Source of the DNA: DATJPD01 sp036394195
GTDB taxonomy: Bacteria; Pseudomonadota; Alphaproteobacteria; CACIAM-22H2
NCBI GenBank assembly: GCA_036394195.1
Contig: DASWFO010000245.1
Location: 1 to 64,000 of the forward strand
Direction of reading: 5' to 3'
Length of the DNA stretch: 64,000 nucleotides
Shown: in pieces, positions 41,911-50,303 of the stretch
How positions within the stretch are numbered: the stretch's first letter is position 1
Layout of the letters: each line of letters begins with the position of its first letter
Notes under the pieces: generated by a model
What the model was told of the DNA's origin: nothing
Seen by the model: only the letters and a program-made list of their open reading frames with translations
The model's database searches: none
Made by a program: the position numbers and the translations under genes

Positions 41911-43344
41911 TCACTCCGCCGCTTGGCCGTGCGGAATGGCCGCCCCGGGCAGCTCGATGGCGAAAATCGTGCCCGTCGCGGATGACCCCGCCACGGTGAT
42001 GTCGCCGCCATGTCCGCGCACGAGATCGCGCGCGATGACGAGGCCCAGCCCGGTCCCGCCGGCGCGCGCCGAGCCGGTGAACGGGGTAAACAGTTTCTCG
42101 CGCGCCTTCGGCGGCAGGCCCGGCCCATCGTCGGCCACCTCGATGCGCAGCGTGCCGCCGGAGCCCGCCTTGGCCGAGACGCGCACCGACCTAGCCCCGG
42201 CCTCGGCCGAGTTCCGGCCCAGATTGACCAGGACGCGGAACATCTGGTCGCGGTCGGCCATCGCGTCGATATCGGACGGAACGGCTTTTTCCCAGCGCGT
42301 GCGGTTGCCGGTGAGGAGACCGACCACGCCGCCCACTTCGTCGACGAGCCCGGTCAGGATGAAGCGCGAGCGCCGCGGCGGGGGCAGATCGTCGCGCGCG
42401 TAATCGAGCGTCTGGCTGCACAGCGCAACCGCGCGGTCGACCGAGCCGATCAAAGTCGGCGCCAGTCGTTGAACATTGGGATCGCTCGAATCGGCCAGCC
42501 GGTCCGACAGCAGCTGCGCCGTCGACAAGATGCCGCGCAGATCGTGGCTGATCTTGGTCACGGCGGTGCCGAGTGCGGCCAGCCGCGCCTGCTGGCGCAG
42601 CAGGCTGCGCAGCGCCTGCTCCATTTCGGCGAGACCGCGCTGCGCCAGGCCGATCTCGTCGCCGCGCGGCGTCACCTCGATCACGTTGCCCGGGTTGTCG
42701 GGCGCGTTGCGGAACGCCACCATGTTCGTGGTGAGACGCCGCAGCGGCCGCACGATCAGCCATTGCAGCGACAGGAACACCAGGGCCGCGGTGATCAGCG
42801 AGATCACGATCGACAGGCCGAGGATGCGCCAGGAATAGGCGAGCATGCCGCTCCTGAGCGGCCGCTCATCCACCAGCACCTCGACCAGATCGCCGGCCTC
42901 GTAAGGCGACGGTCCGAACACCCGTAACGTCTTCGAGCCGTTGCCGAACAGCGTGAGATAGGCCTGGGCGATCGGGCTCAAAATGCCGCCCTCGCGCAGG
43001 TCGACCGTGGCGTCGGCGACGGGCGGCATGTCGCCCGCCAGCACCCGCCGGACATCGCCGGGCTTGGCGATAATGATCGCGTGCGCCCCGGCATGGGCCA
43101 GAAGCTGCGTCTTGAGCTGCTCGCTCACCATGTGGTCGGGCGTCGCCTCGAGCGACAAGGCCGCAAGATGCGCCGATGCGATCCGCCCCTCGAGCCAGTC
43201 GAGGCGAAAGCGCGCGATCGACGGCGAATAGATCAGGAATTCCGCCAGCATCACGAACGCCATCGTCAGCACGAGCAGCCGAGCCGAGAGCCCGTAGAGG
43301 CCCGAAGGCAGCCGGTGCCAGCCGATGGTGTCGCCGTCGGTCAT
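41911..43344 (-). CDS. Sensor histidine kinase (orphan)
   Basis: A 477-residue membrane kinase. Two helices (about residues 20-40 and 170-197) enclose a periplasmic or extracytoplasmic domain of about 130 residues; a HAMP region (about 198-245) leads to the dimerisation domain with phospho-acceptor His267 in KISHDLRGILST. The ATPase domain has NLGRNSAEAG (N box), DDGPGLPPKAREKLFTPF (G1/F) and GGTGLGLVIARDLV (G2). No response regulator gene is adjacent. It starts 5 bp after the flavoprotein stop in the same operon. Confidence 0.93.
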   Translation of the reverse strand: MTDGDTIGWHRLPSGLYGLSARLLVLTMAFVMLAEFLIYSPSIARFRLDWLEGRIASAHLAALSLEATPDHMVSEQLKTQLLAHAGAHAIIIAKPGDVRRVLAGDMPPVADATVDLREGGILSPIAQAYLTLFGNGSKTLRVFGPSPYEAGDLVEVLVDERPLRSGMLAYSWRILGLSIVISLITAALVFLSLQWLIVRPLRRLTTNMVAFRNAPDNPGNVIEVTPRGDEIGLAQRGLAEMEQALRSLLRQQARLAALGTAVTKISHDLRGILSTAQLLSDRLADSSDPNVQRLAPTLIGSVDRAVALCSQTLDYARDDLPPPRRSRFILTGLVDEVGGVVGLLTGNRTRWEKAVPSDIDAMADRDQMFRVLVNLGRNSAEAGARSVRVSAKAGSGGTLRIEVADDGPGLPPKAREKLFTPFTGSARAGGTGLGLVIARDLVRGHGGDITVAGSSATGTIFAIELPGAAIPHGQAAE

Positions 43345-43349
43345 GGCCC

Positions 43350-44804
43350 TCAGCCGAACCGTGCCAGAAAGCGGACCAAGCGGCGCGTCCGCGGCGAGAA
43401 CAGCTGGGAGGTATAGAAGCTGCCGGCGGCGCGCTTGCTCACTTCGCTGAGCGTCGGATACGGCGCGATCAAGCCGGCCATGTCGCGGAGCGTCGCCCGC
43501 TTGGCGATGGCAAGGCTCCACGTGAGCAGCAATTCGCCGGCATTCGGCCCGACAATGCCGGCGCCCAAAATCCGCCCGCGCCGATCGGCCACGACCTTGA
43601 TCAATCCTTCGGTCTCGCGTTCCGCCTGGGCGCGGTCGTTGTCATGGAACGGCCAGCGCGCCAGCCGGATGTCATCGCCGTGCCGCTTGCGCGCCTCGGC
43701 CTCGGTTCGACCGACATTGGCGAGCTCCGGATCGGTGTAGGTCACCCATGGCACGGCCGAATCGTCGACCTTCGCCGGCAGGCGGAACAGCGCGTTGCGG
43801 ATGACGATGCCGGCGTGATAGCCGGCCATGTGAGTGAACTGAAACCCGCCCACGACGTCGCCCATCGCGTACACTTTGCGGTTGGCGGTGCGCAGCCTGG
43901 CATCGACCTCGATGCCCTTCGCCGATGTCTTGATTCCAGCCTTGTCGAGCTCGAGACCGACGATGTTGGGCTTGCGTCCCGTGGCGACCAGCAGGTGCGA
44001 GCCGGCGATTCGGCGCTCGCCCTCACCGGTATCGAGGACCGCCGCGATGGCCCCGGCCTGTCCCTCGACCCGCTTGATCTTGGCGCCCTCGACGATGTCG
44101 ACGCCATCGGCGCGGAGCCGGCGCCGCACGAAATCGACCAGCTCGGGATCGTCCTTGGGCAGGATCGTCGCCAGCTCCAGCAGCGTGACGCGCGCGCCGA
44201 GCCGGCGATACGCCTGCGCGATCTCGCATCCGATCGGGCCGCCGCCGATCACCACGAGATGGTCGGGAACCAGGTCGAGATCGAAGATCGTCTCGTTGGT
44301 GAGATAGGGCGTTTCCGCGACGCCGGACCCAAGACCTGGAATGGGCGGCACCGCCGCGGATGACCCGGTGGCGACGATGAAGCGGCGGGCGCGAACCCGC
44401 GTGTCCCCGGCTTCGACCTCGTCGGGCCCGAGGAACCGGGCCGCCGCCCGGATCACCCGCACGCCGAGCCCCGTGAACCGCTCCACCGAATCGTTCGGTG
44501 CGATCGCGGCGATCACGCCCCGCACATGGTCGCGCACGGCGGGCGCATCAACCGAAGGCTCGCGGGCCGAGACGCCAAAGCGCCCGGCACTGCGGATCGC
44601 CGCCGCCGCGCGCGACGCCGCTATGAGTGATTTCGACGGCACGCACCCATAGTTTAGGCAGTCCCCGCCCATTTTTCCGCGCTCGATCAGTACCACCCGC
44701 TGGCCGAGTTGTGAGGCGCCTGCGGCCACCGAAAGGCCGGCCGAACCCGCGCCAATGACGCAGATATCGACGATGAGACGCTCAGCCATCCCGCCGGCCG
44801 GCAC
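43350..44804 (-). CDS. FAD-dependent NAD(P)-disulfide oxidoreductase, mercuric reductase-like
   Basis: A 484-residue flavoprotein with the dihydrolipoamide dehydrogenase fold: FAD-binding VIGAGSAGLSVAAGASQLG, redox-active GGDCLNYGCVPSK (the C-x4-C disulfide), NAD-binding VVIGGGPIGCEIAQ and the second FAD segment VYAMGDVVGGFQFTHMAGYH. The usual catalytic HPT..E dyad near the C-terminus is altered: the sequence reads PYPTLSE, replacing His by Tyr. The GTG at 44804 has AAGGAG 7 bases upstream and overlaps the TVP38 gene, so GTG was chosen over ATG 44789. There is no merP/merT context, so it is unlikely to be a genuine mercuric reductase. Confidence 0.9.
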   Translation of the reverse strand: MPAGGMAERLIVDICVIGAGSAGLSVAAGASQLGQRVVLIERGKMGGDCLNYGCVPSKSLIAASRAAAAIRSAGRFGVSAREPSVDAPAVRDHVRGVIAAIAPNDSVERFTGLGVRVIRAAARFLGPDEVEAGDTRVRARRFIVATGSSAAVPPIPGLGSGVAETPYLTNETIFDLDLVPDHLVVIGGGPIGCEIAQAYRRLGARVTLLELATILPKDDPELVDFVRRRLRADGVDIVEGAKIKRVEGQAGAIAAVLDTGEGERRIAGSHLLVATGRKPNIVGLELDKAGIKTSAKGIEVDARLRTANRKVYAMGDVVGGFQFTHMAGYHAGIVIRNALFRLPAKVDDSAVPWVTYTDPELANVGRTEAEARKRHGDDIRLARWPFHDNDRAQAERETEGLIKVVADRRGRILGAGIVGPNAGELLLTWSLAIAKRATLRDMAGLIAPYPTLSEVSKRAAGSFYTSQLFSPRTRRLVRFLARFG

Positions 44805-45525
44805 CTTGCCGCTCCTTAACCCGGCGATAGACGGCCGGGATCAACGCAAGCACCGCAAGACCCAGGATCGGCAACAGAATCGACCGGTTCAGCAGCAGGC
44901 CGGCGATATTCGGCTGATCGCCTGCGTCGAGCACCGCTCCGAGACCATTGCCTACGCTGGCGAACACAAAAGTGGCTGGAATTATTCCAATAAACGTCGC
45001 GACGACGTAAGTCCGCAAAGGCACGCCGAGGAACGCCGGCACCAGATTCACCAGGAAAAACGGGAACAGCGGCACCAGCCTCAGGACCAGGAGGTAGCTG
45101 AAGGCGTCGCGCCGAAACCCCTCCTCCATGCGCTGGAGGGCCGAGCCGGCCTTGGCCCGCAGCAGGCCACCAAAGGCCGTCCGGGCGGCCAGGAACACCC
45201 CGATCGCGCCGAGCGTGGCACCCACCAGGGTGGCCAGCGTGCCGACGATGGTTCCGAGCAGGAACCCCCCGGTCATGGTCAGGATCGCCCCGCCCGGAAG
45301 CGAAAACGCGGCGAGGAGAATGTAGCCGGTGATGTAGCCCAGCGGGGCCAGGACAGGGTGAGCGGCGACCCAGGCGAGCAACACCTCGCGATGGCGGGCG
45401 AGAGTTTCGAACGTGACGTAGCGCTGAAGGCCGAACCCGAAGAAGGCCGCGAACCCGACCGCCAGCACCGCCAGCGGCACCAAACGCGCCATCGAGAAGC
45501 CCGGCCGAGCCGAAGAGCGATCCAT
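44782..45525 (-). CDS. TVP38/TMEM64 family membrane protein
   Basis: A 247-residue DedA/VTT-domain protein with about six helices. The family core GYILLAAFSLPGGAILTMTGGFLLG and the segment LVLRLVPLFPFFLVNLVPAF are clear. Such proteins are thought to move or partition lipids or to couple to ion homeostasis. Its stop overlaps the start of the flavoprotein gene by 23 bp; TVP38-flavoprotein pairs (sometimes fused) occur in many bacteria. The start at 45525 was chosen as the family N-terminus. Divergent from rpmH. Confidence 0.9.
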   Translation of the reverse strand: MDRSSARPGFSMARLVPLAVLAVGFAAFFGFGLQRYVTFETLARHREVLLAWVAAHPVLAPLGYITGYILLAAFSLPGGAILTMTGGFLLGTIVGTLATLVGATLGAIGVFLAARTAFGGLLRAKAGSALQRMEEGFRRDAFSYLLVLRLVPLFPFFLVNLVPAFLGVPLRTYVVATFIGIIPATFVFASVGNGLGAVLDAGDQPNIAGLLLNRSILLPILGLAVLALIPAVYRRVKERQGAGRRDG

Positions 45526-45604
45526 CTCAACCCACGGATTTTTCGTTGAATTTCGGCGTCCAGTGTAGCGGCTGCCAGGGCCCCGGCCAATCACATGCGT
45601 GTAT

Positions 45605-45633
45605 TTGACTTAGCCCGCCCCCGCCTATATAAG
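45605..45633 (+). promoter_or_regulatory. rpmH promoter
   Basis: TTGACT (45605-45610), a 17-bp spacer and TATAAG (45628-45633), one of the best sigma-70 matches in the window. A leader of about 60 nt would precede the rpmH GTG. Confidence 0.8.
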
Positions 45634-45697
45634 CCGGGCTCGGTCGGCCCCCGGTCTGCATGACGTTGGGGCCGGTTTGTTTTCCCGGAGACCGTTC

Positions 45698-45832
45698 GTG
45701 AAGCGCACCTATCAGCCCAGCAAGCTCGTCCGCAAGCGCCGCCACGGCTTCCGTTCGCGCATGGCGACCAACGGCGGCCAGAAGGTCATTGCCAGCCGCC
45801 GCGCCAAAGGCCGCAAGCGCCTGTCGGCCTGA
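45698..45832 (+). CDS. rpmH: 50S ribosomal protein L34
   Basis: A 44-residue, Arg/Lys-rich ribosomal protein: KRTYQPSKLVRKRRHGFRSR at the start, then MATNGGQKVIASRRAKGRKR, matching L34 exactly in type and length. Translation starts at GTG 45698 with GGAG at 45687-45690. It heads the rpmH-rnpA-yidD-yidC-engB block, typical of alphaproteobacteria. The coding sequence is too short for most gene callers. Confidence 0.98.
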   Translation: MKRTYQPSKLVRKRRHGFRSRMATNGGQKVIASRRAKGRKRLSA

Positions 45833-45858
45833 AGGTCCGCCATGCGGCGGGTCGGACG

Positions 45859-46245
45859 ATGCGCCTCGTCATCGAGCGATTGAAGAGCCGCGACGACTTC
45901 CTTCGGGTGGCGAGCGGCCGGCACAAATACGCCACTCCCGGCCTTGTATTGCAGATGCGCCAACGTGAAGACATATCTGCCGCCGGCCCCACCGCGGGAC
46001 CCGCGCGCGTCGGATTTACCGCCACGCGCAAGCTCGGTTCGGCCGTCGTGCGTAACCGGGCGCGGCGGCGGCTACGCGAAGCGGCCCGCGCCGTGTTGCC
46101 GGTTGCCGGCCGCCCCGGCTGTGATTATGTGCTGATTGCGCGCAGCGGCACCCTGACCCGCCCGTATCTCGCCCTGCTTGCCGACCTCGAAACCGCGGTC
46201 GCGGCTCTGGCGCCACGTAACGCGCCCGAACACAAAGCATCATGA
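45859..46245 (+). CDS. rnpA: Ribonuclease P protein component
   Basis: A 128-residue basic protein that assists the RNA subunit in 5' tRNA maturation. The RNR signature is visible (RNRARRRLREAAR), preceded by GFTATRKLGSAVV. The N-terminal FLRVASGRHKYATPGLVLQ supports the substrate-binding cleft. It follows rpmH by 26 bp and overlaps yidD by 4 bp (ATGA). Confidence 0.96.
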   Translation: MRLVIERLKSRDDFLRVASGRHKYATPGLVLQMRQREDISAAGPTAGPARVGFTATRKLGSAVVRNRARRRLREAARAVLPVAGRPGCDYVLIARSGTLTRPYLALLADLETAVAALAPRNAPEHKAS

Positions 46246-46520
46246 ACTCCCTCTCATTCCTCCTGCGCGCAATGATCCGCGTCTATCAATGGGTGCTGGC
46301 GCCCGTGCTGGGCGCCAATTGCCGCTTTGCGCCGAGCTGCTCGGAGTACGCTCATGACGCGATCGGCCTCCACGGGCCGCTCGCGGGGTCGTGGCTGGCT
46401 CTTCGCCGCCTCGCGCGCTGTCATCCCTGGGGCGGATCGGGTTACGATCCGGTGCCACCCCGCTCATCTTATAGAACGACGCACGCCGGCGACGCCCCGC
46501 CGCACGCGACGGGACGCTGA
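46242..46520 (+). CDS. yidD: Membrane protein insertion efficiency factor YidD
   Basis: A 92-residue inner-membrane-associated protein that helps YidC-dependent insertion. The Cys-rich CRFAPSCSEYAHDAI and the segment GSWLALRRLARCHPWGGSGYDPVP are diagnostic. The C-terminal 20 residues are an unremarkable extension. It overlaps rnpA and is followed 12 bp later by yidC. Confidence 0.96.
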   Translation: MNSLSFLLRAMIRVYQWVLAPVLGANCRFAPSCSEYAHDAIGLHGPLAGSWLALRRLARCHPWGGSGYDPVPPRSSYRTTHAGDAPPHATGR

Positions 46521-46531
46521 CGGACAGATTC

Positions 46532-48349
46532 ATGCAGATCGACCAAAAGAACCTGATCATCGCCATCGCCCTGTCGATCGCGATCGTCCTCGGCTTCGAA
46601 TTCTTCTACAACCTGCCGCGGATCGAGCGGCAGAAGGCACTGGAGGCCGAGCGCGCCGCGACGCAGGCCCAGACCGAAGCGACGGCCCCGGCGCCCTCCG
46701 CCGCGCCTTCGTCCGCGGCACCGGCGGCCGCATCGAACGCGCCGACGCCGCCGGCCGCCGCGCCCGTCGTACCCCCGGCGCAGCAGCCGCGGGTCAGGAT
46801 CGAGACGACGGACCAATCGGGCAAGAAGGTCGTCACCGGCTCGATCCGGCTCGCTGGCGGACGTATCGACGACATCCGCCTTGAGAAATATCGCGAAACC
46901 CCCGACCCCAATTCTCCGCCCACCACCCTGCTGGCGCCGCAAGGTACGCCCGAGCCGTATTTCGCCGAGTTCGGCTGGGTCGCGGCGCGTCCGGGCGTCA
47001 AGGCGCCGGACGAGAACACGCTGTGGGCTGCCGACCGCCAGACATTGACGGCGGATCAGCCGGTGACTTTGTCCTGGGACAACGGCGAGGGCCTCCGCTT
47101 CCAGCGCGTCTATGCGATCGACCAGGGCTACATGATCACGGTCACCCAGCGGGTGGTCAATTCCGGCCCGGCGCCGGTCGAGATGCTGCCCTACGGGCTG
47201 GTGTCGCGCCAGGGCACCCCGCCGACGTCCGGCTACTACATCCTGCATGAAGGCCCGCTCGGCGTGTTCGACGGGCGGCTCTCCGAATACAATTACAAAG
47301 ACCTCGTCAAAAAACCGAACATCGACGTCAAGTCGACCGGCGGCTGGATCGGCATCACCGACAAATACTGGCTGGTCGCCCTCATCCCGGATCAGAAGGC
47401 GTCGGTCACTTCGCGCTTCAAATACGTGCCGGTCAACAACACCGACCGCTATCAGGTGGACTACCTGGAAGCCGAGCAGACCATTGCACCGGGTGCCACG
47501 GCCGAAACCATCACTCGTCTCTTTGCCGGCGCCAAAGAGGTGAAGCTGATCGACCGTTACGCCAGCGAATACAACATCGACCACTTCGAGCTGGCCATCG
47601 ACTGGGGGTGGTTCAAATTCCTGACCCGGCCGATCTTCATGGCGCTCGACTACCTCAATGCGCTGATCGGCAATTTCGGGCTCGCGATCCTGCTGCTGAC
47701 CGTCGTCATCAAGGGGCTGTTCTTCCCGCTCGCGAACAGGTCGTACCGGGCGATGAGCAAGATGAAGCTGCTCCAGCCGGAGATGGAGAAGCTGCGCGAG
47801 AAATACGGCGAGGACAAACAGCGCCTGTCGCAGGAGATGATGGGCCTGTACAAGAAGCACGGCGCCAATCCGGTCGCGGGCTGCCTGCCGATCGCCATCC
47901 AGATCCCGGTGTTCTTCGCGCTGTACAAGGACATTTTCATCACTATCGAGATGCGCCACGCGCCGTTCTACGGCTGGATCCACGACCTCTCGTCCGCCGA
48001 CCCCACGTCGCTGTTCAACCTGTTCGGCCTGCTGCCCATTTCGCCGCCGGAGATGATGCTGCTCGGGCATACGCTCGGCGCCTGGCCGCTGATCATGGGT
48101 CTCACCATGTTCATGCAGCAGAAGCTGAACCCACAGCCGCCGGATCCGGTGCAGGCCAAGATCTTCTTGCTGATGCCGATCTTCTTCACGTTCCTTCTCG
48201 CCTCGTTCCCGGCGGGCCTGGTGATCTATTGGGCGTGGAACAACCTGCTCTCGATCGCCCAGCAATGGGTGATCATGAAGCGGATGGGAGCGGCGCCGAC
48301 GCTGCACCACGCCCAGCCGGCCAAGGCAACGGCCAAGTCCGGCAAATAA
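46532..48349 (+). CDS. yidC: Membrane protein insertase YidC
   Basis: A 605-residue Oxa1-type insertase. An N-terminal helix (NLIIAIALSIAIVLGFEFFY) precedes the large periplasmic domain (about 55-370), and the conserved five-helix core occupies about 375-580, including GLFFPLANRSYRAMSKMKLL, ANPVAGCLPIAIQIPVFFAL and the C-terminal VIYWAWNNLLSIAQQW. A Pro/Ala-rich linker (about 40-95) follows the first helix. It sits in the standard position between yidD and engB. Confidence 0.98.
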   Translation: MQIDQKNLIIAIALSIAIVLGFEFFYNLPRIERQKALEAERAATQAQTEATAPAPSAAPSSAAPAAASNAPTPPAAAPVVPPAQQPRVRIETTDQSGKKVVTGSIRLAGGRIDDIRLEKYRETPDPNSPPTTLLAPQGTPEPYFAEFGWVAARPGVKAPDENTLWAADRQTLTADQPVTLSWDNGEGLRFQRVYAIDQGYMITVTQRVVNSGPAPVEMLPYGLVSRQGTPPTSGYYILHEGPLGVFDGRLSEYNYKDLVKKPNIDVKSTGGWIGITDKYWLVALIPDQKASVTSRFKYVPVNNTDRYQVDYLEAEQTIAPGATAETITRLFAGAKEVKLIDRYASEYNIDHFELAIDWGWFKFLTRPIFMALDYLNALIGNFGLAILLLTVVIKGLFFPLANRSYRAMSKMKLLQPEMEKLREKYGEDKQRLSQEMMGLYKKHGANPVAGCLPIAIQIPVFFALYKDIFITIEMRHAPFYGWIHDLSSADPTSLFNLFGLLPISPPEMMLLGHTLGAWPLIMGLTMFMQQKLNPQPPDPVQAKIFLLMPIFFTFLLASFPAGLVIYWAWNNLLSIAQQWVIMKRMGAAPTLHHAQPAKATAKSGK

Positions 48350-48355
48350 GCGCCC

Positions 48356-49009
48356 GTGACATCGCCCGACACGGAACCGCCCGACACGGAACCGTCCGAC
48401 AGCGAAGCCGGCCGGCGTTTGTTCGCCGGAGCTTGCGATTTCATCGCCGGGGCTGCCGATACGGCATCCCTGCCGCCGCCGTCGTATCCTGAGGTCGCCT
48501 TCGCCGGGCGGTCGAACGTCGGCAAATCGAGTCTCATCAATGCGCTCACCGGCCGAAACAGCCTCGCCCGGGTCTCGCGCACTCCAGGCCGCACCCAGCA
48601 GATCAATTTCTTCTCCCTGGGCGGACGGCTCGTCCTCGTCGACCTCCCCGGCTACGGGTTCGCGCGCGCACCCAAGCAGCGCATCGCCCAGTGGTCGGAC
48701 CTCACGCTGCGCTACCTCAAAGGCCGCGCCGCACTCCGGCGCCTCTTGGTGCTGGTCGACTCGCGGCACGGCCTGAAGGACAGCGACCGCCGGCTGTTCG
48801 AGATCCTGGATGAGATCGGTGTCAGCTACCAGGTCGTTCTCACGAAGATCGACGCCCTGAAGCGCGACGACGCCGCCGCCCGTGCCCGCGCGGTTGGAAG
48901 CGAGCTCGCCCGCCACGTCGCCGCCCACCCGAAGGTCGCCGTTACCAGCGCCGAGACAGGCGTGGGTATTCCCGAGCTGCGCGCGTCATTGGCCGCGTTC
49001 GCTGCCTAG
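48356..49009 (+). CDS. engB: Ribosome biogenesis GTP-binding protein EngB (YsxC)
   Basis: A 217-residue GTPase needed for 50S assembly. All G motifs are visible: G1 AGRSNVGKSSLINALTG, G2 TPGRTQQINFF, G3 DLPGYGFA, G4 TKID, G5 SAETG. It starts at GTG 48356, 6 bp after yidC, with an N-terminal Pro/Asp/Thr-rich tail of about 20 residues containing a short repeat (PDTEPPDTEPSD). Its 3' end overlaps the end of the convergent cytochrome gene by 24 bp. Confidence 0.96.
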   Translation: MTSPDTEPPDTEPSDSEAGRRLFAGACDFIAGAADTASLPPPSYPEVAFAGRSNVGKSSLINALTGRNSLARVSRTPGRTQQINFFSLGGRLVLVDLPGYGFARAPKQRIAQWSDLTLRYLKGRAALRRLLVLVDSRHGLKDSDRRLFEILDEIGVSYQVVLTKIDALKRDDAAARARAVGSELARHVAAHPKVAVTSAETGVGIPELRASLAAFAA

Positions 49010-49426
49010 ATCGCGCCCTGTGCTTCGCTGTCGGGTCGAGCGTGCTGACGCGCGCCCAGCGTTTTCCGCTTTGCAGCAGCTGTCTACCGCCGGTTTCAGC
49101 TGCTGGCGCAGATTCAGAATATAGCTGACGAGGTCATCGACCTGGCGACGCCGTAATGCGACGTCGGGTGCCGGATGCGGCGGGTGTGAGAATGCCCGGA
49201 GGCTGATGTCGCTGGTGGATTTTCTGGCGATATCGGAGAACGTCGGCACGCCCGCCGCGGGTCGGAGCCGCTGGCCGTCCGCAATGGCGTGGCATCCCGC
49301 GCACTTGTGCTGCGCCAGCACGCGGCCCGCCTCGGGATCGCCGCGCGGCATTTGGGCGCGGGCCGGATCGGCTGAGCCGACCGCAGCCAGGACTGCGTGG
49401 GCGATCAACACCCATTGGGCGATCAT
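48986..49426 (-). CDS. Small c-type cytochrome
   Basis: Periplasmic electron carrier with a signal peptide (from an ATG at 49426, IAQWVLIAHAVLAAVGS, cleavage near ARAQ). Heme attachment is CAGCH in HKCAGCHAIADGQR; a downstream Met for the sixth ligand is not obvious in the C-terminal part. The domain ends around VSYILNLRQQL; the last 45 residues (KPAVDSCCKAENAGR onward) are low-quality and run across the engB stop, suggesting loss of an earlier stop. A GTG/ATG start at 49468 is possible. Confidence 0.8.
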   Translation of the reverse strand: MIAQWVLIAHAVLAAVGSADPARAQMPRGDPEAGRVLAQHKCAGCHAIADGQRLRPAAGVPTFSDIARKSTSDISLRAFSHPPHPAPDVALRRRQVDDLVSYILNLRQQLKPAVDSCCKAENAGRASARSTRQRSTGRDLGSERGQ

Positions 49427-49445
49427 TACGGCAAAGCCGCGGTGA

Positions 49446-49910
49446 TCAAGTCGAAGGACCACTCCCAAGGGCCTCGGACCTCCGCAGTTTGGGTGTGTTG
49501 CCGTTTGCGTCCCTTAGCGATCGGCCGCAAGCTTCGAGATATGCGCTGCCGACCTCCTCGAGCCTGCCGACGATCCGCTCCTCCAGGTCGAGCCATTTCG
49601 TGCGGCGGTCACCATTGTCGATGCGCTCGCGCAGAATGTGCAATCGCTTGAGGCGATCCAGCCGCCGTTGAATCGTCTTTGAGGACGCTATCTCGTACGA
49701 CAGCAGGCACTTCAAATTGAGCGGTTTGCCCGCGATATAGTGGTAGGCGCATACGACAAAAATGTCGTAGTCCTCGAGCGTCACGATGAACGACAACGCC
49801 GAACGCTGGATGCCGCGGACCGCCATCAGGGTGTCGAGAAAATCGACGACAGTGGGATGATCATAGTCAGTCGTTTTCGGGGGTGCCCGGCTCCCTTCGA
49901 ACAACCGCAT
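49446..49910 (-). CDS. Small winged-helix (MarR-like) DNA-binding protein
   Basis: A 154-residue cytoplasmic protein. The central part resembles a MarR-type winged helix: a helix pair (RGIQRSALSFIVTLEDYDIF), the recognition region (LLSYEIASSKTIQRRLDRLK) and a wing with basic residues (RERIDNGDRRTKWLDLEE). The start at 49910 follows an AGAGGGG ribosome-binding site. It is divergently placed 393 bp from the exopolysaccharide operon, so it is a candidate regulator of that locus, an inference from position. Confidence 0.7.
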   Translation of the reverse strand: MRLFEGSRAPPKTTDYDHPTVVDFLDTLMAVRGIQRSALSFIVTLEDYDIFVVCAYHYIAGKPLNLKCLLSYEIASSKTIQRRLDRLKRLHILRERIDNGDRRTKWLDLEERIVGRLEEVGSAYLEACGRSLRDANGNTPKLRRSEALGSGPST

Positions 49911-50303
49911 ATGTACCCCTCTTATTGTTAACGCGTTGCAGTGGCCAGCTCCGAACAGAGCTGAAGTAGGTGAACACTGCTGGCGTAGTGAACTTCCGGG
50001 TAGTGGCCCCAGAACGGGTGTACTGCGGGGCGAAACGAACCTGCGTGCGTCAACTTTCGGGCAAAGCGGTCCTCTGCGCAATTTTAGGCCAAACCGATCA
50101 TCATCTCACTCTGACCACTATCGCCGAAATGGCGTCTTTGGTCATTTCGACAACTATGGACAGCACGGCCATCGAACCTGAATGACAGCTAAACTCAAAG
50201 CGATCTAAAACGTCGTCCACCTGGACGACAGCCGCTGCATGTCCTCTGCCGCCCTGTCGTACCGCAAAAACCATAACCGACCGCGCCAGACCGGGGGGTT
50301 CAT
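49911..50303. other. Divergent regulatory region of the exopolysaccharide operon
   Basis: About 390 bp without a convincing gene, noticeably more AT-rich than the first half of the window. It contains two inverted repeats: CGAAATG-N11-CATTTCG at 50125-50149 and GTCGTCCA-CC-TGGACGAC at 50212-50229. The direct word GTGAAC occurs twice near 49970-49992. These could be regulator sites; promoter elements are not clear. Confidence 0.5.

Noticed and set aside
43350..44804. Mercury-resistance gene merA
   Set aside because: There is no N-terminal heavy-metal domain, no C-terminal Cys pair and no merR/T/P neighbours; the altered HPT..E dyad also argues against it.
46469..48928. An 819-codon open frame antisense to yidC and engB
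   Set aside because: It is the shadow of well-conserved genes in GC-rich sequence; its Arg/Asp/Glu/Gln-rich content has no domain and its flanks lack a ribosome-binding site.
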